Shown here: piece after piece, positions 1-6,171 of the stretch | How the letters are laid out: the number at the start of each line of letters is the position of its first letter | Numbering within the stretch: the stretch's first letter is position 1 | DNA from: Isotricha intestinalis | Taxonomy: Eukaryota > Ciliophora > Litostomatea > Vestibuliferida > Isotrichidae | Assembly: GCA_023807065.1 (NCBI GenBank) | Contig: JAJJLU010004430.1 | Span: forward strand, 1-13,106 | Direction: 5' to 3' | DNA length: 13,106 nt | The notes under the pieces: generated by a model | Told to the model about the DNA's origin: nothing | The model's input: the letters and a program-made list of their open reading frames with translations, nothing else | Databases searched by the model: none | Translations under genes and position numbers: made by a program

Positions 1-2486
1 AAATCACCTTTATTATTATTAATAGGAATTTCATTTTCTAATTTATTATAAACTAAATCAACTGGTGGTTTAATATTTTTTTTCTCTAATTCTTCCCAAT
101 TAACATCATAAAAAAATTCATGTTCTTTAATAAATTTTTTATCATTAACTCCTAATCTTTTATTAGGGTCTTTTTCTAATAATTTACTTAATAAATCTTT
201 TAATTCATCACTAAAATAATCATGGAAAATTAATTTATTCCCAATAATATTTTGATAAAGAGTATTAATATCATTAGCATAAAAAGGAGGAGTTCCAGAA
301 ATTAATTCAAATAAAACAGCACCAATACCATATATATCACTAGCTTTACTTGCTCCTTTTTTATTTACCATTTCAGGTGAAAGATAAGCTGGTGAACCAC
401 AAAATGAATTAGTTAAAGTATTATCTTTAATATTTTCTTTTGCTAAACCAAAATCTGCTAATTTAATATGATTATCTGAACCTATTAATATATTTTCTGG
501 TTTTAAATCACGGTATATTACATTCATATTATGTAAATATTCTATTGCTAATATTAATTCTGATATATAAAATTTTGCTTCTTCTTCTTCAAATAAATTC
601 AATTGTAAGTGAAAACCTAAATCTCCTCCTGGACAATAATCTAATATCATATATAAGTTTTCTTTGGTTTGAAAAGAATAATGTAATTTTATTATGAAAG
701 GATAAGATGCTTGTTTTAATATATTACATTCTGATATTGCATATTTTAATTGATTGTTGTTGATTAAAAAATTTTTATCTAAAACTTTCATTGCATATAC
801 TTTTTTATCTATTAAACTTTTTACTTTATAAACTTTACCAAATGTTCCTCTTCCTATTAATTCTATTATGTCAAATGATGATGTTCCTATTTTTTTCATT
901 TTATAAGAATCTTCTAATAATGTTGTTCCATCATCATTTAATATATTATTATCTAACATATTTATTTTTTGTTTTTGTTTTTTATTTTTTATATTTCCTT
1001 TTGAATCATATTCTATTATTTTTCCTGTGTCACCATTTATATCTATTCTTTCTGGTGATATATTATATAAATATTGATCTATGTTATTATATTCTATTTT
1101 TAATTTATCCCAAAATTTTCTAAAATTTAATGATAAATGAATCATTTCTACCCATTTTTCACAAGCTGAAAGGGAACGAACTTTATATTTTTCAATATAA
1201 TTATAATCAATTTCAAAATAAAATTCTTTATCATTTTGATTATAAGGACAAATAATACATTTAGTAATTAATTTTAAGGGAATAACTTCATTTGGATTAT
1301 TAGGGAAATCTTCATAAGATTTAAATCTTCTTAAAAATCCTTTATAAGGATCTAATTCAATATATCTACTTCTATATATCTTAATATATTTTCCTGTTTT
1401 TTCAATCAATCCATAAACTTTTGGTGGGTTTTTAGGTATATTTTGAATATTTTTCAAAAAAGAAAATTGATTATTTTCATTTTCATTATCTTTTGATTTA
1501 TGGGATAAAGAAGAAGTATTTGATTTAATTTTTTTTACTTTTTTCTCATTTTTAGACTCAGATATTTTAATTAAAAATTTTTTAATATTATTATCAGTAG
1601 TATAATCAATAGGTAATTTCCCAGAATCATCTCTAATATTAACATCAGCTTTATAAACTAATATACTAATAATTTTTAAATTATTTTTTTTACAAGCAAA
1701 ATGAAGAGCAGTTAAGCCATTTTGAATTTTAATATTAGTATTAATATTTTCATTGGCGATTAAAACTCTAACACAATCTTCATTTTGTTTATAAACTGCT
1801 AAATGAAGAGCAGTCCAACCATCTTTATTTAATATATTTATATCTCCATTTAAATTATATAATATATATGCTGTTATTTCTGCATTTCCATTATAACAAG
1901 CAAAATGTAATGGTGCCCATTTATTTGAATTATATATATTTATTGATTTAATTGAATATTGTTCTATAAATTCGTAAAATTCATTAAAGTTATTTTTTTT
2001 TATTATTTCTATTATCGAATCTATTGAATTTAAGTTTATTTCATCTAAACCTTCTATTAAGGATTCTTTTACAGGAGATAAATTTAAATTATTTTCTGAT
2101 GGAACAAATATTGTACTTCTTTTGTTTTTATAAGAATTTGAATCATAAAATCCTAACATTGATAAATATTTTAGTTTTGTGTTTTTGTTTTGTAAAATTT
2201 TCTTCTTTATTTCTTCATTTTTATCTATTTCTTTTATTAATTCTAAATAAATTGTGCTATTTGATTTTATGTAAAAAAATCTTAATTGAAATTCATTTGT
2301 TAATGTAATATATGTGTTTAGTAATTTAAAAGTTAATCTTTGTTCATTTTCTTTTATATTTAATTTTTCTGATATTATTTTCTTTAATTCTTTTACATAA
2401 ATTTTATTTGAAGGGATTTCAATATAAATTGTTTTATAATTTCCAATATTATTTGAATCAAGGTATAGATTTATAAATATTTTCAT
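1..2486 (-). CDS. Ubl-ankyrin-PH-AGC family Ser/Thr protein kinase (3' end outside window)
   Basis: The frame is open from ATG 2486-2484 to the left edge (828 codons), with a stop three codons upstream of the ATG fixing the start. Modules, read by eye: a ubiquitin-like fold at about 1-87 (ends STIYLELI); ankyrin repeats at about 183-305 (WAPLHFACYNGNAE, GWTALHLAVYKQNE, GLTALHFACKKNN); a PH-like domain at about 353-455 (VYGLIEKTGKYIKIYRSRYI ... CEKWVEMIHLSL); and a complete-looking kinase domain from about 538. Kinase motifs: Gly loop IGRGTFGKVY (544-553), Lys567 in AMKVL, alpha-C Glu586, YRDLKPEN with Asp660, DFG at Asp678, and T-loop SFCGSPAYLSPE with Ser694 at the activation-loop phosphosite. 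YRD and FCGSP are AGC hallmarks, and the start of an AGC tail is visible before the edge. A PH domain plus AGC catalytic domain resembles the Akt layout, implying lipid-directed signalling (inference). Substrates are unknown. No key catalytic residue is missing. Confidence 0.9.
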   Translation of the reverse strand, partial: MKIFINLYLDSNNIGNYKTIYIEIPSNKIYVKELKKIISEKLNIKENEQRLTFKLLNTYITLTNEFQLRFFYIKSNSTIYLELIKEIDKNEEIKKKILQNKNTKLKYLSMLGFYDSNSYKNKRSTIFVPSENNLNLSPVKESLIEGLDEINLNSIDSIIEIIKKNNFNEFYEFIEQYSIKSINIYNSNKWAPLHFACYNGNAEITAYILYNLNGDINILNKDGWTALHLAVYKQNEDCVRVLIANENINTNIKIQNGLTALHFACKKNNLKIISILVYKADVNIRDDSGKLPIDYTTDNNIKKFLIKISESKNEKKVKKIKSNTSSLSHKSKDNENENNQFSFLKNIQNIPKNPPKVYGLIEKTGKYIKIYRSRYIELDPYKGFLRRFKSYEDFPNNPNEVIPLKLITKCIICPYNQNDKEFYFEIDYNYIEKYKVRSLSACEKWVEMIHLSLNFRKFWDKLKIEYNNIDQYLYNISPERIDINGDTGKIIEYDSKGNIKNKKQKQKINMLDNNILNDDGTTLLEDSYKMKKIGTSSFDIIELIGRGTFGKVYKVKSLIDKKVYAMKVLDKNFLINNNQLKYAISECNILKQASYPFIIKLHYSFQTKENLYMILDYCPGGDLGFHLQLNLFEEEEAKFYISELILAIEYLHNMNVIYRDLKPENILIGSDNHIKLADFGLAKENIKDNTLTNSFCGSPAYLSPEMVNKKGASKASDIYGIGAVLFELISGTPPFYANDINTLYQNIIGNKLIFHDYFSDELKDLLSKLLEKDPNKRLGVNDKKFIKEHEFFYDVNWEELEKKNIKPPVDLVYNKLENEIPINNNKGD

Positions 2487-2765
2487 CAATAATTAATTTA
2501 TTTCATGTAAATTACCAAGGAAAATATTTATTTTATATTATTTATTTAATGACCATTAAATAATATTTTTTATTGAATTTATAAAAAATGAAAAATAAAA
2601 TATTTGGTGATATTTAATAATTTCATTCCTAATAATTTAGAACATTAAAAAAAATTTATAAAAAAATTATAATCTTTTTAATAGAAAAATTTAAAATATG
2701 ATTAGTTATAAAAATTTATCTAATAAAAGAAAGAAATATGTATCTTAATATTATATTATAATTTT
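2487..2765. other. Intergenic spacer between two minus-strand genes
   Basis: This 279-bp spacer separates the stop of the B56-like gene from the ATG of the kinase gene, both transcribed leftward, so it should hold the kinase promoter and the 3' end of the B56-like transcript's neighbour side. It is almost pure A/T. The only structured element I see is a 22-bp inverted repeat at 2542-2563. No ORF or RNA gene is supportable. Confidence 0.6.
2542..2563. repeat. Short perfect inverted repeat (9-bp arms, 4-nt loop GACC)
   Basis: TTATTTAAT and ATTAAATAA are exact reverse complements around GACC. The repeat lies about 56-78 bp upstream of the kinase ATG. It could be a protein-binding palindrome or a hairpin in the 5' leader. 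In DNA this AT-rich, short palindromes are common by chance, so a function is speculative. Confidence 0.35.
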
Positions 2766-4457
2766 TTAATCACCTTTTAAATTAAATTGAATATCCCAAA
2801 TATCTTCACTTTCATTAATATCAAATTTAAAATCATCAATTATTTTTTTTTCAGATTCTGATAAATTATTCAATAATTTATCATCTCTTTTAGATAATCT
2901 AGAAATAACAATTCTACTTATAATTTTTATTTCTTGGCTCCAATGCTTTTCAATATTTTCAACTAACTTAGAAAGAAAACTTAATTGCAAATTACTTTTA
3001 TATAATTCACCAATGAAATTCTCATTTTTAAAAAAAATTAAACTTCTATCAGCAATTAAAAAACTTAAATCACTAAAACAAATTTTAATTTTTCGAAAAA
3101 TTTTATTTAATAAATCTTCATCTATATTTCCAGTTAAATTATTAGTAAAAATATTTTCTAAAATATCTAAATAAGTAATAATTCTATCAGGATATCTTAC
3201 AGGCCAAGTTCTGATTAAATAATTTAATATTTCTTGTAAAATATTTTTATCAAAAGACATAAATTTATAAATCATTTCTTTAAGAATACTTTGTTTATAA
3301 ATATTTTTACATTTTAATAAAGGACAAATGATATCTTTTATAATACTTATATATTTTTCATTTATTGGTTTTTTTGCTCCTAAAATAATACATTTTAATA
3401 AATCTAAACATTCACCTAAACATAATAAATTAGTATTTTCATCTCTTGTAATATCAATTAAAATATTTGATATATTTTTCAAAATAAATTTCCTATAAGT
3501 TAGGGAAGAAATATATATTTTATATATTATTAATTTGATAATTATTCTTTCTTCATTATCAAGAGTTTGTAAAGCTAAAACAAGATCAGAAATAAATTTT
3601 AAAGGAATTTTAGAAATTAATAAAGATTCAGTTGGTATATTATTTAATAAAACAATAAAAATATCATATAAATTTAATATATCTTGCCAATTTTCATTTT
3701 TTATTCTGATCATAGAAGGAACATTACCATTATTATTATCATTTTCATTAATAGCAAATTCTTCAATTATTTGTTTTGATAAATTAGCTTCAATAATATT
3801 ATAATTTGAATCAGTTACTTTATATTTTGGATAAGCTCTAACATGAGAAAAATTAACTATAGAAATCATTTCTATAATTTGATTAACGAATTGTTCATTA
3901 TCAAAAATAATATTACTTAAATCTTTTTCTTGTTTTACAAATTTTAATATTTCAATAAATAAACCACTTCTTCTTACTTTATCAGAAGGAGATAAATTTT
4001 TATTAGAATTATTCATTTCAATAAATTCTTCTAATAATTTGGAAAAATCTGAAACTTTAGAATTTGTTGAATTACCTATATTATTACTAACAATAGAAAT
4101 ACTTTGTGGTTCATTTATACTACTTGTATCACTTTTACTTTGATTTGTTTTACTTTTTGTATGATAATGTTTTGAAATTTTTAATGATTTAATATCATTA
4201 TTTTCTTTATTTAAAGAATAATTTTGTTTTGTTATTTTTTCAGAATTTATATTATTGTTATTATTATTATATACATGTTGATTAAATGCATGTAATTGAG
4301 TTATACGAAATGTATTTTTCTTACTTTTAATTATTTTTTCTATTAGACTATTAATTTCTTTAGTATATAATTTATTAGGAGCTTTTTTAGAAGAAGAAGA
4401 ATTTGATGAATTTGAAGAATTAGAAGAAGAATATTTTTTGGAAGTAAAAGTCGACAT
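2766..4457 (-). CDS. Divergent PP2A B56/B' family regulatory subunit
   Basis: This 563-residue protein has a low-complexity Ser/Asn/Lys-rich N-terminus (1-160, with Ser-Asn and Asn runs) followed by an all-helical repeat region (about 160-555). That region carries the order of B56 signatures: KIYISSLTYRKFILKNISNI (313-332), corresponding to B56 [20 protein letters not shown]; the LGECLDLLKCIILG stretch (347-360); IRTWPVRYPD (415-424), like the B56 KYWPKTHSPK; IADRSLIFFKNENFI (468-482), like VAERALYYWNNEYI; and KHWSQEI (504-510). B56 subunits select substrates for the PP2A core through an LxxIxE-binding pocket; several pocket positions differ here (see findings). The length is normal for the family. 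The gene is divergent from the Rab gene, 64 bp away. Identification rests on my alignment from memory over the last 250 residues and is fairly strong; paralogue and function are unknown. Confidence 0.75.
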   Translation of the reverse strand: MSTFTSKKYSSSNSSNSSNSSSSKKAPNKLYTKEINSLIEKIIKSKKNTFRITQLHAFNQHVYNNNNNNINSEKITKQNYSLNKENNDIKSLKISKHYHTKSKTNQSKSDTSSINEPQSISIVSNNIGNSTNSKVSDFSKLLEEFIEMNNSNKNLSPSDKVRRSGLFIEILKFVKQEKDLSNIIFDNEQFVNQIIEMISIVNFSHVRAYPKYKVTDSNYNIIEANLSKQIIEEFAINENDNNNGNVPSMIRIKNENWQDILNLYDIFIVLLNNIPTESLLISKIPLKFISDLVLALQTLDNEERIIIKLIIYKIYISSLTYRKFILKNISNILIDITRDENTNLLCLGECLDLLKCIILGAKKPINEKYISIIKDIICPLLKCKNIYKQSILKEMIYKFMSFDKNILQEILNYLIRTWPVRYPDRIITYLDILENIFTNNLTGNIDEDLLNKIFRKIKICFSDLSFLIADRSLIFFKNENFIGELYKSNLQLSFLSKLVENIEKHWSQEIKIISRIVISRLSKRDDKLLNNLSESEKKIIDDFKFDINESEDIWDIQFNLKGD

Positions 4458-4521
4458 TTAATATTTATTTTTAAAAAATAAATAAAAAAAATCCAAAAAT
4501 CAATTTTAAATAGTTAAATAA
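4458..4521. promoter_or_regulatory. 64-bp divergent intergenic region, presumed bidirectional promoter
   Basis: Both flanking ATGs point outward, so initiation for the B56-like gene (minus) and the Rab-like gene (plus) must fall in these 64 bp or inside a neighbouring gene. A TATA-like TTTTAAATAG at 4504-4513 (CTATTTAAAA on the minus strand) is the best core-element candidate. A similar TATTTAAATAG precedes the LEM gene at 6135-6145. The function is inferred from position only. Confidence 0.4.
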
Positions 4522-5187
4522 ATGGAAGGAATAAAAGTAGTATTAGTAGGAGAAGCAGGAGTAGGAAAAACATCAATAATAAATAGATTTACAAAAGAAC
4601 AATTTAATGAAGAAGAAATGTCATCTTTAAATGCACAATTTATATCAAAAACAATAAATGTAGATGATAAATCAATTAAATTTGATATTTGGGATACTGC
4701 AGGTCAAGAAAAATTTAGAGCTATAACAAAATTATTTTATAAAGATACACAAGTAATTTGCTTAGTTTATGAAATTACTAATAAGAATTCTTTTGAAGAA
4801 ATTAAGAAATATTGGTATAAAGAATCTATTGAAAATTCAAATGCTAAATATTTTTTTGTTGTTGCTAATAAAAGTGATTTATATGAAAATGAACAAGTTA
4901 CTGATGAAGAAGGAAAAAAATTTGCTAAACAAATTAAAGGGATTTTTAAATCTACTTCTGCTCTTTCTAATAATGGAATTACAAGGTTGTTTGAAAGTAT
5001 TGGAAGAAAAATTTTAAACCCTTCTTATACAGAAGAAGAGGGTGTTGAAATCAAAAATAATAACATTAATAATAACAATAACAATAAAAATGAAATGTAT
5101 TTAAATGAAAATAATAGGAACAGCATTAAATTAAATAAAACAACAAATAAAAAAAAAAACAAAATAAAATGTTGTAATAAAGTTTAA
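4522..5187 (+). CDS. Rab-family small GTPase (Rab5-like core, CC prenylation end)
   Basis: This 221-residue G protein has all nucleotide motifs: P-loop GEAGVGKT (10-17), switch II WDTAGQEKF (57-65) with catalytic Gln62, NKSD (116-119) and TSAL (145-148, usually SAK). The IWDTAGQEKF and YKDTQVICLVYEIT segments are typical of Rabs. It ends KCCNKV, a Cys-Cys-X3 motif fitting double geranylgeranylation, and the TAA directly after it supports TAA as a true stop. Rabs switch between GDP and GTP forms to direct vesicle traffic on membranes. Oddities: switch I reads SSLNAQF where Rabs have a T-I-G-like stretch, so the invariant Mg-binding Thr is Ser35 and the following Gly is Asn37; and the hypervariable tail (about 175-216) is an Asn/Lys-rich low-complexity tract. 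Most likely a lineage-specific Rab near the Rab5/21/22 type; exact class unresolved. Confidence 0.9.
   Translation: MEGIKVVLVGEAGVGKTSIINRFTKEQFNEEEMSSLNAQFISKTINVDDKSIKFDIWDTAGQEKFRAITKLFYKDTQVICLVYEITNKNSFEEIKKYWYKESIENSNAKYFFVVANKSDLYENEQVTDEEGKKFAKQIKGIFKSTSALSNNGITRLFESIGRKILNPSYTEEEGVEIKNNNINNNNNNKNEMYLNENNRNSIKLNKTTNKKKNKIKCCNKV
5056..5091 (+). repeat. AAT/AAC triplet tract coding an Asn run in the Rab tail
   Basis: Near-continuous AAT/AAC codons give an Asn run, broken once by Ile and once by Lys, inside the hypervariable region before the CC motif. Triplet-slippage expansion is the simplest origin. Confidence 0.7.
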
Positions 5188-5237
5188 AAATATTATATTA
5201 GTATTAATTCTATATAATAATTATTTAATTTTAAAAA

Positions 5238-6074
5238 ATGGAAGAATTAAAAAAAAAATATTTTGTGATGAATTATGATATAAAAGCAGATAATAAAACA
5301 AAAGAAAAATACACATCTTTATTAAAGAAAAAGATAGAAATTGATATAAGAACAAAGAATAATTTATTAAAAGTTAATATGAATTCAATAAAAAAAATAT
5401 TTAACTTAATAAAGCAATTTCCAGAAGAAAATATATTATTTTTATATGAAGATTCAAAAAAAAATGAAGAAGTTACAATAAATAATCCAGTTTTAGATAA
5501 TAATGAAATTGGAACTCTTTATGGAAATTTAAAAAATAAAAAAGAAATTGAATTAAATCCTTTAATAAATACTATTAATCATTGTATTCCTTATTGTTAT
5601 TTTATTGCTGGAATATTATTATTTTTTCATTTATGTTTATATTTATTTTCACCAGAAGTAAATTTTTATTTTAATTTTTAATAGTTTTATTTATCATTTT
5701 TTGTTTTTACTACTATAATTGAAGTTGAAGGTATTTTGAGTTTAGGATTTTTTTATTATGAAAAATCACATAATATGGAAAATTTTGTTTATCATAAAAA
5801 TGCTATTCCCTTTTATTTAATTATTGTTAATATTTTATGGATTGTTAATGTAAGTTATTTCTTTGCTATTAATACTGAAGAGATGGAAATATTTAGAAAA
5901 AAAATGTATACTTTTTCTATAATTATTTATTGTGTTGTTGCTGTTGTTTGTGCTTTTGGAACTTATTTTGAATTTAGATTAATAATTGAAAAAAATAAAA
6001 ATTATGTTCCATTTAATGAAGTAAAACAAGAAATGTCTATGATAAGTGAAGTAAAAGAGGTAAAAATTGGATAA
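5238..6074 (+). CDS. Four-TM membrane protein of unknown family, two exons (5238-5657, 5685-6074)
   Basis: I do not recognise a family. Exon 1 codes 140 residues and exon 2 codes 129, giving a 269-residue protein after removal of a 27-nt phase-0 intron. Without splicing the frame meets TAA and TAG inside the intron. Residues 1-112 are a charged soluble domain without signal peptide. Four hydrophobic segments follow at about 114-137 (YFIAGILLFFHLCLYLF), 141-164, 181-203 (IPFYLIIVNILWIVNVSYFF) and 215-238 (FSIIIYCVVAVVCAFGTYF). The splice junction lies between TM1 and TM2, so splicing is needed to complete the bundle. A short polar tail rich in Glu and Lys ends it. A cytosolic N-terminus and endomembrane location are likely but inferred. 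It starts 50 bp after the Rab stop, same strand, with ATG in an A-rich context (AAAAAATGG). Confidence 0.75.
5658..5684 (+). other. 27-nt spliceosomal-type intron, phase 0
   Basis: The segment begins GTAAAT and ends AATAG, is almost entirely A/T, and carries in-frame TAA then TAG at its 3' end. Its removal joins codon GAA (5655-5657) to TTT (5685-5687), and the downstream frame is then open through hydrophobic sequence to the stop at 6072-6074. Length divisible by three together with internal stops is a pattern reported for tiny introns, as unspliced transcripts can be caught by translation-dependent decay. Confidence 0.8.
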
Positions 6075-6134
6075 TAGATTTAAATATTTAAATGATTTTA
6101 TTTTTTTATTTTTAATTTTTATTCAAATAAAATA

Positions 6135-6145
6135 TATTTAAATAG
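6135..6145 (+). promoter_or_regulatory. TATA-like TATTTAAATAG upstream of the LEM/MAN1-like gene
   Basis: The element ends 27 bp before the ATG and shares TTTAAATAGTT with the sequence just before the Rab ATG. In DNA this AT-rich the match may be chance, as ATTTAAAT recurs elsewhere (for example 6085-6092 and 9737-9744). Confidence 0.25.
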
Positions 6146-6171
6146 TTTTAACTTTTTAGTACAAAACAAAA

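Noticed and set aside
791..1123. Plus-strand 110-codon ORF rich in Leu, Phe and Tyr
   Set aside because: It lies antisense to the kinase domain, whose catalytic motifs are intact; the hydrophobic composition is the mirror of Lys/Asn-rich coding.
2024..2308. Plus-strand 94-codon ORF
   Set aside because: Antisense to the Ubl region of the kinase gene, with no recognisable protein features.
3535..3804. Plus-strand 89-codon ORF
   Set aside because: Antisense to the helical core of the B56-like gene, whose signatures cover this stretch.
4769..5017. Plus-strand 82-codon Leu/Lys-rich ORF
   Set aside because: Frame shadow inside the Rab gene, which carries all G-protein motifs.
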